NCBI GenBank assembly: GCA_964020975.1
Contig: CAXHWN010002692.1
Span: forward strand, 41,201-105,200
Direction: 5' to 3'
DNA: 64,000 bases
Source: Hermodice carunculata
Lineage: Eukaryota; Annelida; Polychaeta; Eunicida; Amphinomidae
The position numbers were made by a program, and so were the translations under genes. This document shows positions 24,106 through 36,661 of the stretch, piece by piece. How positions within the stretch are numbered: the first letter of the stretch is position 1; every line of letters starts with the position of its first letter. The notes below the pieces were generated by a model that searched no databases, was not told the origin of the DNA, and saw only the letters and a list, made by a program, of their open reading frames with translations.

Positions 24106-24283
24106 CAGTAAAACCTCTCTAACCGAACACCTCTGTATACCGAACATCTCTGTATGCTGAACAGCATTTCTCGGTCACTAATATATACTTTCAATGCTAT
24201 CAAACCTCCTTATACTGAACACCTCCCTATACTGAACACTTTTTTCCGGTCCCAAGGATGTTCGGTATAGGGAGGTTTCCCTG
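24106..24283. mobile_element. 178-bp TA-flanked MITE, second family
   Basis: Left end CAGTAAAACCTCTCTAACCG, right end inverted CAGGGAAACCTCCCTATACC, both followed by GAAC. TA flanks at 24104-24105 and 24284-24285. Internally 'cgaacacctctgtata' and 'tgaacacctccctatactgaac' are subterminal repeats. Same size and target as the 19262 element, with a different sequence. Tc1/mariner-pogo type by inference. Confidence 0.9.
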
Positions 24284-24382
24284 TACACCTCTCATAAGAG
24301 TTGTAGCTGATCTGTACTTTGACACAGAAAAGAGTGGTTTAGATCAATAGGCAATGTCATACCTATTATGACAATACCTAAT

Positions 24383-25215
24383 GGTCCAGAAAATATCAGC
24401 TATGGGCCTGTCTGTAACTACCTTATATAGCTCAGATAATATCAGTTATCACTGGTTATGGACCTGTAAGTAATATCATGGATAAGCTTCCATCCGCAGG
24501 CTCTCACCAGGTGGCGCATCACCACCTTAACAACAAAATGTTTAAAATGATAATTAGCCACATGCTAACCGTAACATGAAGGGACATGAACCCACATCAC
24601 GTCCGTTACTCTTCCTAACATAATGTAAAATACCAGGCAAGTGCTTGACGGCTTAGGAGCCAAATTGACAAAATCTTTTTTCCTAAAGTAAAGAGAACAG
24701 GTTTTACGTCATGCCCACACTGTAATGTAGCACGTTACCTAGGCATATAAAAACCAAGGTAAAAATGAACGCAGCAATCTTTGGCAGTCTTTAAAGAGCC
24801 CAGAACCGGCTAAGTGAGTCAGACTCTCCTAAACAAAAGTCTACCGTTTTTTAAAAGTGAAACATGACACAGCACCATTGACAGCCATCTTGACCATCAC
24901 AGCCCTTGTCTAGTTTTTACACTTTGTGTATAGGTACCTTATCGCTCAGATAATAACAGTTAAGGAACCTGTATGTAAGTACCTTATAGCTCAGATAATA
25001 TCAGTTACGGACCTGTATCTAAGAAGCTTATAGCTCAGATAATATCAGTTACAGACCTGTATGTAAGTACCTTATAGCTCAGATAATATCAGTTATTGAC
25101 CTGTATGTAAGTACCATATAGCTCAGATGATATCAGTAATGACAGTTATGGACCTGTATGTAAGTACGTTTTAGTTTCAGTGGACCTCCATGTAAGTACC
25201 TTACATGTACATGTA
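24383..25215. repeat. Split minisatellite, about 44-47 bp unit
   Basis: Copies of ACCTTATAGCTCAGATAATA TCAGTTAYGGACCTGTATGT AAGT. Two copies lie at about 24400-24480 and five or six at 24935-25215. About 450 bp of unrelated sequence separates them, so the array was either split by an insertion or lost its middle. Confidence 0.85.
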
Positions 25216-25470
25216 CAGCTCAAATACTATAGTTTATGGTACTCTGTGTTAGTATCTTATGATAGCTACGTAACATTATTTTAGACTTATTTCAGTGCCT
25301 TTTAGATGGTAGACCTATCAGCAAGAGGTCTTCATCTTGGTACATCTTGCTCCTTTATCATAATATGTATCCACATTCAACTGTTGCTGGGTCAGTTATC
25401 TGACTACTGCAAAGTCGGATTGCACTTTTATAGTTGAAGCCTTGAATTTTCAAAATTTTCAATCAAATAT

Positions 25471-25665
25471 TTCTGCAAATAAAAGCCGACTCAGTTCATA
25501 TACTGCATAACTGTATTGATATGGCACTCACAAATAACTACCTCCATTGAACCATTCTTTAAGAATGAGGATTTGGTCAAGCAGATATGTGCATTTCCCA
25601 TTTCAGCTAGGCCACTGGTGCCAAAGGTTGCAAGTTCGAGTCTGGCTCATTCCGAACATAAAACA
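25471..25665 (+). mobile_element. Composite repeat with 3' tRNA-like module, copy 1
   Basis: The first ~90 bp (aaaagccgactcag ... atatggcactcacaaataac) and the following tRNA-like part match the copy at 33148-33345 in order and strand. The tRNA-like part (about 25563-25655) has an A-box-like TTGGTCAAGCAG and a B-box-like AAGTTCGAGTC, with GAATG/CATTC pairing at its ends. More diverged from box consensus than copy 2. Likely a SINE-type retroposon. Confidence 0.7.
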
Positions 25666-26077
25666 TGATAATATGTATAAATTAATGCATAGTTTTAGAC
25701 AAAGACAGTGACTGGATTGGCTATATGGAGTGTACACAGATTGAATTGTGCAAGTTTTTTTTTGGGGGGGGGGGGCATCTGTGGAAGATGTGGCACTGTG
25801 GCTTCTGTCTGCATAATAAAAGCATGAGAATATTTTTTACACACAATGTATGACATATCTCAGTTGATTCCAGGGACATTTGCATGAGGATAGAAACAAA
25901 ATAGACCACTGGCCAAAGTAAGATTTCAGAGAAATACTTATATTGACCTGAGATGTGTGCATAAATACCTCAGCACGGAACACCTGTATTTTAAAGGTAT
26001 ATCTGTATGACAGTGAAATAAGGATAGAGTATACAACTAAGAATAGTCTGCATTGTGAGATCAGGACAGAACATACC
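25666..26077. other. Unique stretch with poly-G
   Basis: Holds a T9-G11 tract at about 25754-25773. No gene seen. Confidence 0.6.
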
Positions 26078-26695
26078 ACCATTACATTACCTGTGGCCTA
26101 TATTATTGCCTGATACCACCATTACATTACCTATGGCCTATATTATTGCCTGATACATGTACCACCATTACATTACCTATGGCCTATATTATTGCCTGAT
26201 ACCACCATTACATTACCTATGGCCTATATTATTGCCTGATACCACCATTACATTACCTATGGCCTATATCATTGCCTGATACCACCATTACATTACCTAT
26301 GGCCTATATTATTGCCTGATGCCACCATTACATTACCTATGGCCTATATTATTGCCTGATACCACCATTACATTACCTATGGCCTATATTACTGCCTGAT
26401 ACCACCATTACATTACCTATGGCCTATATTATTGCCTGATACATGTACCACCATTACATTACCTATGGCCTATATTATTGCCTGATACCACCATTACATT
26501 ACCTATGGCCTATATTATTGCCTGATACCACCATTACATTACCTATGGCCTATATCATTGCCTGATACCACCATTACATTACCTATGGCCTATATTATTG
26601 CCTGATACTACCATTACATTACCTATGGCCTATATTATTGCCTGATACCACCATTACATTACCTATGGCCTATATCATTGCCTGATACCACCATT
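26078..26695. repeat. Minisatellite, 40-bp unit with higher-order pattern
   Basis: Fifteen copies of ACCACCATTACATTACCTAT GGCCTATATTATTGCCTGAT, mostly identical. An ACATGT insertion occurs twice (26155-26160 and 26441-26446), 286 bp apart, that is seven units plus 6 bp. The same order of ATT/ATC variants follows each, so a seven-unit block was duplicated. Confidence 0.97.
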
Positions 26696-28078
26696 AAATT
26701 CATGAGATCCTGTCACTGTTAACCAAAAGCATGGAAGAAAGTACCTTGGTTAATAGCCAACAGCATCATTATTATTCATGACCCAATCCCACTGGGCTGA
26801 TAAAGCGTAGTTGCTTCCACTGATGTGGAATAAAATGACCTTGTTAGCACAAGCTCAGGGCCATGTAGAATGATGTAATTGTGAATACATGTTCAGGGCT
26901 ATGAAGAATGACTGTTGATACAAATAAAATGCTATACAAAGAATGACTTGGTGAGGTAGCACTGCACAGACACAGGCATGGTGACAGGACACTTGAGAAT
27001 GACTGAAATTCAATCTACAATATTAATGTAGTCATGAATGGAAGCCCTGACCAATCTGAGCCACTTGTCTATATACACACAGTTACAGGCCTGTTCTCTG
27101 AAAAGGCTTTTACTTGAAAAACAAGGATACAAAATGGAATGCACATTAACCTTTGCACCTTTTGCAGAAAAGCAAAAAAGTTCTTTGGCTCCTTTCAGAC
27201 TTTTCAAAATTGCTACCAGAAATAGCAATTTAATTTACAGGCTCTTCCAACATGCCTCTTCACTGTGACAAGTAATTATCATGAAACCACAAAGTCTGAT
27301 GGCCTGTAACACAATGCAGTGTAACATGTCTGTCCTCAATGCCAGAAATCAGTAAGCCACGGTCTATAGATTGCATTTTGATTGTTACGTGTAAAATAAC
27401 AAGAGAATGCTTGACCTATACAGAACTGGAATGCTCCAGGACACATGTCTGTCGATGATTTGGCTGACTGCCCTAGTTCGTTAAAACTTGTCTCTGACCC
27501 CTGAGTCACCCACAAATCCCGTACTGACCTCACTTTGATGCAGGCAGTGCTCGATATAAATGTGTCACCAATCAACCTTTCAGGTTTCACAATTTTTTTT
27601 TCAGCTTTCATTTTTTGCGAATATAGATCCCATGGTATAGCAAATTAGAGTACAACATGGCCTGAATTCATTGAAAAAACCCTTGTATCAGGTTACTCGC
27701 ATGTTCCACTGACCTCTTTTTTTTTGTATCAACTTGTATGGGTATTAATATTTCAGCAGATTTTTGATGGAAAATAGACAAATGGCAATCTAGTGCTCAT
27801 TAGATCCGAGTAACACGCAGCTCCATTGGCATGTTTTGCAATGCATTGACCAGTAATACCATTGTACTGTTAAACCTCACACAGAGAACCTTGATGTAGC
27901 CCCATCCAACTTGTGCCAATTGGCAGGTACAAGTCCCAGTGATTGCCTAGTGTTGTAAAGCTCTCCAGTCAGTATCTGTTCTCTGAGCACTCTGTGCGCC
28001 ATGTGCCCACACTGTGCACTGGGCAAAGATGTGGCCTCAGCCCATAAAGGGTTAAACTTATGTCACCAGATTCAAAGC
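26696..28078. other. Unique non-coding stretch
   Basis: Low-copy AT-rich DNA. No splice-bounded exon recognised. Confidence 0.55.
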
Positions 28079-28325
28079 TTAACTCCTCAGTGCCAATCAT
28101 GTCTAAAGTCGATCTGCTTAAGTCCGACAAGTCTGAATTATCATTAGGATCCCAGATTTGTATTCCTCATAAAAAGACCTTTCATCCAAGTACCAGTATG
28201 CCTATAGTTCCAGAAAGAATAGCCCAGGTCAACAGCTTTTCTGGGCAAGCATTGGGCGCATTGCACCTGGTGCGCACCGAGAAAAGCTGTTGACTCAGTC
28301 CAAAATTTGGCACTGAAAGGGTTAA
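28079..28325. mobile_element. TTAA MITE, hairpin subfamily
   Basis: TTAA at 28079-28082 and 28322-28325, total 247 bp. Terminal inverted repeats TTAACTCCTCAGTGCCAA and (inverted) TTAACCCTTTCAGTGCCAA. Contains 'gactaaagtcgatc'-like text near the left, then a hairpin region with arms starting CAACAGCTTTTCT and ending AGAAAAGCTGTTG. The hairpin centre is partly eroded. Confidence 0.88.
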
Positions 28326-28674
28326 TTATCAGCCCCAAAATATTAATTTAAATGCAACCGTGAGTATATACAGGTTAGAGTAATCAATTTCTATCCTAGG
28401 ATTGGTTGGTCAGCTGCATGACAGCTTGCTGATTTTGGCAGAAAACAGGACTCGGATGCAAATACAAAGCATCCAGCCACATACAACATTCAGGCAAATT
28501 AGCGAGGGATAACTGCCCCTTGCAAATAATATCTAAAAGTGAAATAGCTATTTTACTTCACCTTGACTTTTACCATGAAACATGTTCTAAAATGCTGGCA
28601 TGAGAGGATTCACCTTCATGTATGTAGTTTTTATGGAAGAAAATGTTTCCGGCACCCATAAGTGTGTCACATTT

Positions 28675-28917
28675 TTAACTCATTCATTCCACCCTGATAG
28701 AATACCAAGTCAACAGCTTTCCTTGGTGTGCTCTGGGGGCAATGCGCCCAAAGCGTGCCAAGGAAAGCTGTTGACCATGGGCATATAATTTGGAATGATC
28801 TTCCACTCAAGTTTCATCCAAAATTTTGAAAAATAATCCCTAAATTAGTAAAATATAATTAGCAGACGACATTTAGATATTAGCGGGAAAAAGGGTCATT
28901 AGGGTGGAATGAGTCAA
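28675..28917. mobile_element. TTAA MITE, hybrid-looking copy
   Basis: The left end TTAACTCATTCATTCCACCC has an inverted counterpart CTCATTCCACCCTAATGACC at the right, where TTAA has become TCAA (28914-28917). The hairpin (CAACAGCTTTCCTTGG ... CCAAGGAAAGCTGTTG) sits near the left end rather than the right. The interior 'gcatataatttggaatgatc' resembles the 22021 and 47949 copies. It joins traits of both subfamilies. Confidence 0.78.
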
Positions 28918-29790
28918 AAGTCTAAACATTTTTAAGGTCCATGAGCTAATATAAACTCTAGAAAAACGTAATTCCCATAGCAAGCATGGCATCACTGATT
29001 CAAGTTGTTTTATGAAAATAGTTGCAATATCATGGAAGAAACAGAATCTTATGGTGGCCGACTGCCAGTGACAGTTTCTCCCTGTCACTTGACATTTCAC
29101 AGCCAAATCCCTTGTGCCCTTCTGTCACTCGTCAATATTTAACCCTTTTCTGCTAAGCATCAGGACTGGATCAACAGTTTTCAGCAGCCAAACCATGGCA
29201 TTCACATTTGATAATTGCTGAGTAAACATTGTTGCTAGTAAACACTACTACAGTTATACAGAATTAATCTTTAATATGTTGTTTACTTTCCAAAGATGTA
29301 TACTTTATGGACTTATTAAGTGTGTTTAAAGAGTTATCAAAAGAAAAGTGTCCCTCATCACTAACAACAATGCTAACTTGCAGTATATCCTTATGTAAAG
29401 TGAAGATACGTATGTCTGTCCAGTTTATGCAGTGGCTATCAAGATGTAACCAAACTAAATATTACCAAGGACCCCACAGTGGGGTCCTTGATTCTACCAA
29501 AAATATATTTTCAAATGTCATTTTCATTTTGTTATTTTTGTGTTTCAGGCTGTTTAAGGAAATAACAAAAATTCATCATATGTTGTTGAAGGGATTCCTG
29601 TGCTGATTTATAGGTTTTAATTTTGATAAGTCTGCTGCATTAACATCAGAAGTGAAAATACATTGCAATAAGCTAACATATACACAAGTGGGCAGGAAAG
29701 TATACACAAACATCTGTGCCATGGAGAGTGATTAATAAAGGCTTGGCCTGTTTCACAATCCATATAAAAGATATGGGTCTATACTTTTAT
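28918..29790. other. Unique non-coding stretch
   Basis: A lone TTAACCCTTTTCTGC at about 29141 followed by 'ggatcaacagttttcagcagcc' may be the left end of another TTAA MITE, but no right end was found. A short inverted repeat 'ggaccccacagtggggtcc' lies at 29469-29487. Confidence 0.5.
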
Positions 29791-31862
29791 AATACTACAA
29801 TACAATGTACCATACACTACAATACAATGTACCATAGACTACAACACAATGTACCATAAACTACAATACAATGTACCATATACTACAATGCAATGTACCA
29901 TATACTACAATACAATGTACCATATACTACAATACAATGTAGCATAGACTACAATACAATGTAGCATACACTACAATACAATGTACAATACACTACAATA
30001 CAATGTACCATACACTACAATACAATGTACCATACACTACAATACAATGTACCATACACTACAATACAATGTACAATACACTACAATACAATGTACCATA
30101 CACTACAATACAATGTACCATACACTACAATACAATGTACCATACACTACAATACAATGTACCATACACTACAATACAATGTAGCATATACTACAATGCA
30201 AAGTACCATATACTACAATACAATGTACCATATACTACAATACAATGTACCATAGACTACAATACAATGTACCATAGACCACAATACAATGTACCATATA
30301 CTACAATGCAATGTACCATATACTACAATACAATGTAGCATAGACTACAATACAATGTACCATAGACTACAATACAATGTACCATATACTACAATACAAT
30401 GTACCATACACTACAATACAATGTACCATATACTACAATGCAATGAACCATATACTACAATGCAATGTAGCATATACTACAATACAATGTAGCATATACT
30501 ACAATACAATGTACCATACACTACAATACAATGTACCATATACTACAATGCAATGTACCATATACTACTATACAATGTAGCATATACTACGATACTACAA
30601 TACAATGTACCATAGACTACAATACAATGTACCATACACTACAATACAATGTACCATATACTACAATGCAATGTACCATATACTACAATACAATGTAGCA
30701 TATACTACAATACAATGTACCATATACTACAATACAATGTAGCATATACTACAATACAATGTAGCATATACTACAATACAATGTACCGTATACTACAATA
30801 NNNNNNNNNNNNNNNNNNNNNNNNNNNNNNNNNNNNNNNNNNNNNNNNNNNNNNNNNNNNNNNNNNNNNNNNNNNNNNNNNNNNNNNNNNNNNNNNNNNN
30901 NNNNNNNNNNNNNNNNNNNNNNNNNNNNNNNNNNNNNNNNNNNNNNNNNNNNNNNNNNNNNNNNNNNNNNNNNNNNNNNNNNNNNNNNNNNNNNNNNNNN
31001 CAATGTACCGTATACTACAATACAATGTACCGTATACTACAATGCAATGTACCATATTCTACAATGCAAAGTACCATATACTACAATGCAATGTAGCATA
31101 TACTACAATACAATGTACCATATACTACAATGCAATGTAGCATATACTACAATACAATGTAGCATACACTACAATACAATGTACAATACACTACAATACA
31201 ATGTACCACATACTACAATGCAATGTACCACATACTACAATACAATGTACCATATACTAAAATACAATGTAGCAGATACTACAATACAATGTACCATATA
31301 CTACAATGCAATGTAGCATATACTACAATACAATGTACCATATACTACAATGCAATGTACCACATACTACAATACAATGTACCATATACTACAATGCAAT
31401 GTACCACATACTACAATACAATGTACCATATACTACGATGCAATGTAGCGTATACTACGATACAATGTACCGTATACTACGATACAATGTACCGTATACT
31501 ACAATACAATGTACCGTATACTACAATACAATGTACCACATACTACAATACAATGTACCGTATACTACAATACAATGTACCATATACTACAATACAATGT
31601 ACCATATACTACAATACAATGTACCATATACTACAATACAATGTACCATATACTACAATGCAATGTACAATATACTACAATACAATGTAGCACATACTAC
31701 AATACAATGTAGCACATACTACAATACAATGTAGCATAGACTACAATACAATGTACCATATACTACAATGCAATGTACCACATACTACAATGCCATGTAG
31801 CATATACTACAATACAATGTAGCATATACTACAATACAATGTAGCATATACTACAATACAAT
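29791..31862. repeat. Minisatellite, 22-bp unit, about 2 kb
   Basis: About 85 visible copies of a 22-bp unit, TACTACAATACAATGTACCA TA, with variants (CACTAC, GACTAC, GTAGCATA, AATGCAATG, CGTATAC). All plus-strand frames stay open over many units because the 66-bp triple period has no stop, but the sequence is simple repeat. Interrupted by 200 N at 30801-31000. Confidence 0.98.
30801..31000. other. Assembly gap (200 N)
   Basis: Exactly 200 N inside the 22-bp array; a round number suggests an estimated or placeholder gap. The true array length is unknown. Confidence 1.
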
Positions 31863-33147
31863 GAAGTCAATGTCCAGCCTCAGGGAGCTATAAGGCAACC
31901 TTGGAGGTTTCATAACTTCTAAATGTTTCATTACTGCACATCAAAGGGATAATTCAGCAGTAACATTTTGACTCTTGCACTCCCAGGGTCAGATCAAGTT
32001 TTTATTTCTTCTCATAAACATGACCCATTGCTGTCTCTCAGTCTTAATTAATATAAAAATTCTAAGATCAAGAGCTTCTGGTGTGATATTTTTATCTGTT
32101 AATAGTCCTATTGTATTTTTTTCTACAACAATTTAAACAATATTCAAGAAACACTAGGGGACTAAGAGTAATGTTGATCAGCTGGTGAGGTTAAACAATG
32201 ACAAATGTGTTACAAATTGTCACATGTATCACAATGTGACCAGTGCTCATCATTCAATGTGACATCATCCTTACTTGTGTCAATTTGGTAAGAAGCTTGA
32301 TATAGATTAAGAGGCCCTTAAGACCAACCAATTTTCAGCATTTTGTGGTTGTTGGTCTTTCAGTGGTCACAAACCTGGCCATCACATATATAATTATAAA
32401 AGAAAATAAAACAGAACGGCAGCATCTGTGACCTACATTCCTGGAATAAATGAATACAAAAATACATTGCATACTCGACTGGTGTACAACATCCAAGGGT
32501 GGCAACCTGTTGCAGATATGTACTATACATGTATGCAGGACTGCAGTATACCTAGTGACAGCCTGCATGTCTCATTCACAAGAACACAGAGCTCATAAAT
32601 ACAGTATGAAGCCACAGCCTGCTGGCTGCACTGTAACCCTCGATCAACAAGTCCAACATTTGTCACTTTAAAAACATCAGCAGCAGATGGTTATTTTAAA
32701 ATTATCTAAAGCACAGAATGAAGAAGGCTTCATATTTTATACTCAGCAATTTGAATCTCATATGTCACTGTCATTATTGGACAACAGTGTATTCTTCATC
32801 CAATTTTTAAAAATCCTTTTTCACAGTTTTGTTTTGGCTCTCTGGGCTCAAAAATATAGTTTAAGACCCTGAGATAAAGTATGGAAAACATCAGGGTTTT
32901 CTTCCATGCATGTATCTCACAGGTTTTTGCATTTCTGTTCTGTCTGTAATTATGAAAGTACCAATAAAGAAGTAACAGTTGAAAATAATGTAAGATCAAT
33001 TCCCTGTATACTAGGCATGGAAGACACAGTGGTAGTTGGCAATTTTCTGTGTGTCCCATGGTATTGAGATGGTTCAGGTATATTTTAGTTCCCCAAATCA
33101 AAGAATTCATATGGCCAGCAGATTATTTCATAAATTTAAGTCCCCGA
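31863..33147. other. Unique non-coding stretch
   Basis: AT-rich low-copy DNA without a recognisable exon. Confidence 0.55.
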
Positions 33148-33345
33148 TTCTGGAAATAAATGCCGACTCAGTAAATATACTGCTTTACCATGTTGATATG
33201 GCACTCGCACATAACTACCTCCATTGAACCATTCTTTTTTAGGAATGGGGATTTGGTCGAGTGGATATGTGCGTTTCCCATTTCAGCTAGGCGACTGGTG
33301 CCAAAGGTTGCAGGTTCGAGTCCCACTCGTTCCGAACATGAAATA
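33148..33345 (+). mobile_element. Composite repeat with 3' tRNA-like module, copy 2
   Basis: Matches the copy at 25471 over its full length. The tRNA-like part (33242-33335) has an acceptor-like pairing GGAATGG with TCGTTCC, an A box TGGTCGAGTGG and a canonical B box GGTTCGAGTCC, with a long region between as in Leu/Ser tRNAs. The T-stem is mispaired, so it is unlikely to be a working tRNA gene. The minus strand encodes an apparent peptide with VGLEPATFGTSR, an artefact of this module. Confidence 0.78.
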
Positions 33346-33382
33346 TAAATGATGAAAGAGTTGACCAATACAACTGGTAGTC

Positions 33383-33782
33383 TTCATTAGCATCAGCCAC
33401 AAGGCTGAGCAGGGCAAGAGGGCACTAATTATCAAAACTGATCAGCCACAGGGTCCAGCAGGGCAAGAGGGCACTCATTATCAAAACTGATCAGCCACAG
33501 GGTCCAGCAGGTAGAGGGCACTCATTATCAAAACTGATCAGCCACAGGGCCCAGCAGGGCAAGAGGGCACTCATTATCAAAACCGATCAGCCACAGGGCC
33601 CAGCAGGGCAAGAGGGCACTCATTATCAAAACTGATCAGCCACAGGGCCCAGCAGGGCAAGAGGGCACTCATTATCAAAACTGATCAGCCACAGGGTCCA
33701 GCAGGGCAAGAGGGCACTCATTATCAAAACTGATCAGCCACAGGGTCCAGCAGGTAGAGGGCACTCATTATCAAAATTGACA
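33383..33782. repeat. Minisatellite, 49-bp unit, 8 copies
   Basis: Unit AACTGATCAGCCACAGGGYC CAGCAGGGCAAGAGGGCACT CATTATCAA. Two copies share the same short deletion (CAGGTAGAGG for CAGGGCAAGAGG); the shared variant shows block duplication inside the array. Confidence 0.96.
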
Positions 33783-35285
33783 AACTTAAAGACTTATTTT
33801 TGAGTCATTCAATGCCTTTGGCTGGTGGATCCGGTGGCCAGGACTGGTTCACATGTCACAGACACACGTGGTGACAGACAGCATGACCACTGAGGTACTA
33901 CCAGTCTGCCAAAGACGCACATTATTTAATCCTGTTTTTACAGTTCTACATTGATCAATGAGGATAAAGGCTGTTTTTCTGCAAACTGGATCGTGCTGTT
34001 TGCATCCAAGGACAAATAAAAGATATTTTGCTTCAATGGGAAAGATTTTATATTCAACAAACAATAAAGAAAACAGAGGGGTTTTCATGGGTGATATTGC
34101 CTAAATAGGCAAGATTTCTATTGAAAAGTCCAAAAATTCTAGCCAGGAAGTGGGAAGCTCTTGCAAAATCAGTTGCCTAAATTCACTTTTCAACCCACAC
34201 AGGTGAATCTTGATTAAAACAGCGCACCTTAAAGACCTGCACTTTACCTTCGTAGTCAGAGGTTTTAAAATAACGCCTTCATTTTCATGCTCGTATGAAC
34301 TGTCTTAGATGATTAATTAAAGATATGGGTCTAAATTTCAAACATGATGATCAAGATCTGGCTGAGAATTATTCCTTCATGAGCGCGGTTTGTTGTGGAT
34401 GCAGATCATTACTGATGAGAGTAATGTACATGTACTTGGTCCTTTCAAATGATAGAGGAGGTCAGGGGTCATCCATATAACTCAAGCAATTGTAGATTGC
34501 ATGCCTTGACGTCATCACTGATGGCAGCCTACAACGGAGGGCAACGTTGACAGGCAAAAGACTTTCTTGGAGAAAATCACAGTTCAGTTCCCACTTCTGG
34601 GTGTAATTGGCCTACGTCCTTGCCAACTGAGAACAAACCACTTTCAAGTGGATGAAGACTGAATAAAACATCCTGGGGCAATTACAAGACGAGCACACTG
34701 TGCTGAGCTGTGCTCCAGACACCACTGTCTTGCTCTTTTACATGTGATTTGCTGCAATATCATATAATGATAAAACCACACACTGTTTTTCTGAACATTC
34801 CCAGAAACTTTGCAGTATAAATACCTGATTATAACTCTCATATCCTGATGTAAGTCACAAATATATGGACCTAATAAAATAAATCGCATGGTGGGAAGTT
34901 ATAAAATAAACATATATGAAATAGTTATATTTATTTTACATTTTCACCAGACTTACAGCTGACATAACAAATCAGTATGCTACAATTCCTAATAGATAGA
35001 GATCTAACACCAAAAATGGCACATACGATACCGTATTCATCTATCCTGGTTGCATGATATCAGCATCCTTGATCTTAATACATACATATGTTCCTTGTTA
35101 TTGGAGATTCATGATATAAATGTTATAATTGTACGTTGATTTTGTCTGCACATCCCACACAAATCCTCGGGTTTCCATAGGAGTTTTGGGGACATGGGAT
35201 GAGCCGCCTTTTATTTTTTGGATAGATGAAACGCAACAGTTCTTGGAACAGCGGATACTTGGCAGCACAGGAGACATTAGTGTAT
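33783..35285. other. Unique non-coding stretch
   Basis: Low-copy sequence; no supported exon. Confidence 0.55.
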
Positions 35286-35428
35286 GATCACAGGGAAACA
35301 TGGGATAAAGGGGCAATGACTTTGTGGGCACAGGGAAAACATGGGATAAAGGGGCAATGACTTTGTGGGCACAGGGAAAACATGGGATAAAGGGGCAATG
35401 ACTTTGTGGGCACAGGGAAGACAGGGCT
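35286..35428. repeat. Minisatellite, 41-bp unit, 3.5 copies
   Basis: Unit GCACAGGGAAAACATGGGAT AAAGGGGCAATGACTTTGTG G. Copies are almost identical, so it is young. Confidence 0.95.
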
Positions 35429-35440
35429 GGTACAGCAGCC

Positions 35441-35962
35441 TTATTCATGATATCCTAGCTATTAGCCATGTAGCTAATCAATAGAGCTCCATTCATGATA
35501 TCCTAGCTATTATCCATGTAGCTAATCAATAGAGCTCCATTCATGATATCCTAGCTATTAGCAATGTAGCTAATCAATAGAGCTCCATTCATGATATCCT
35601 AGCTATTAGCCATGTAGCTAATCAATAGAGCTCCATTCATGATATCCTAGCTATTGGCCTTGCAGCCAATCAATTGAGCTCCACTCATGATATCCTAGCT
35701 ATTGGCCTTGTAGCTAATCAAAGGAGCTCCATTCATGATATCCTAGCTATTGGCCTTATAGCTAATCAACGGAGCTCCATTCATGATATCCTAGTTATTG
35801 GCCTTGTAGCTAATCAATTGAGCTCCATTCATGATATCCTAGCTATTGGCCTTGTAGCTAATCAAAGGAGCTCCATTCATGATATCCTAGCTATTGGCCT
35901 TGTAGCTAATCAACGGAGCTCCATTCACGATATGCTACTTAGGTGATGTAGCTAACCAATGG
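35441..35962. repeat. Minisatellite, 48-bp unit, about 11 copies
   Basis: Unit TTCATGATATCCTAGCTATT RGCCWTGTAGCTAATCAATR GAGCTCCA. Left copies carry TAGCCATG, right copies TGGCCTTG, a sharp internal switch near 35653. The 16-residue open frame (IHDILAIGLVANQRSS) at 35674-35946 follows from the 48-bp period. Confidence 0.96.
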
Positions 35963-36661
35963 CATTGACATGAGCCCATGCCTTTCATTCTTGCCTGCTA
36001 GTACATTCCCAACTCACCATGCCTCACAATTGTGTTTGCCACATTTGGTTACCATGGTTACCGAATATCCCTTCCAGATCCTTTTAGAGAGTACACGACC
36101 TGGAATCAGTAACCCAGTTTGGGTGGCAGGAGTACAGAGCTGGAGCTGCCCTGTGCCAAAAGAAAGTAGAACTGGCTTCCCTTGTAGTCAGCCAGCGTTA
36201 CGGAGACGGCGGTGATCTGATCAGTTCAAGCAACAGATAAGTTGATTGTACACAGTAAAAACGATCCAATGACGAAGCATTTTCTTACCAAAATGTATGC
36301 ATCTTCCTGGGAATGAAGAGTGTGAGGGGTGGGGGTGGAGGCGATGGGGTAAACTAATGTGATGATGAGTACTGTTTGGTGCATTTGGCAAAAATACAGA
36401 GTCGCCAGCACAGATCCAGGGGTGTGGATATTGTGCCATCACACCCAACTTTAAAAAAAAGAAATAAAAATTAAAAAAGAATGATGACAGAAATGATGAA
36501 TGTATAAAGAGGTAAATTACTAGCTCAGAGAGTTATGCCACTCAACTGTCCTGAGGTAAACAGCTGCAGCATCAAGTCTCCTCAGGTAGACTCTAGACTA
36601 GCATTGGGGGAACTTTGGTTGACATATTATAAGTGTTTTTCCATCTGTTTTTTTTCCAGTA
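35963..36661. other. Unique non-coding stretch
   Basis: Segment 36085-36205 (ctggaatcagtaacccagtt then tgggtggcaggagtacagag) resembles a decayed dispersed repeat. No gene called. Confidence 0.5.

Noticed and set aside
29981-31734. Tyr/Gln/Asn-rich repeat proteins in the 22-bp array
   Set aside because: All plus frames are open across the array for the same arithmetic reason; one frame is even 'open' through the N gap.
33242-33335. Functional tRNA gene
   Set aside because: A and B boxes are present, but the T-stem is mispaired and the same sequence recurs inside a longer repeat at 25471.
33168-33368. Peptide with VGLEPATFGTSR on the minus strand
   Set aside because: It is the complement of a tRNA-like repeat module (B box), a frequent source of such spurious peptides.
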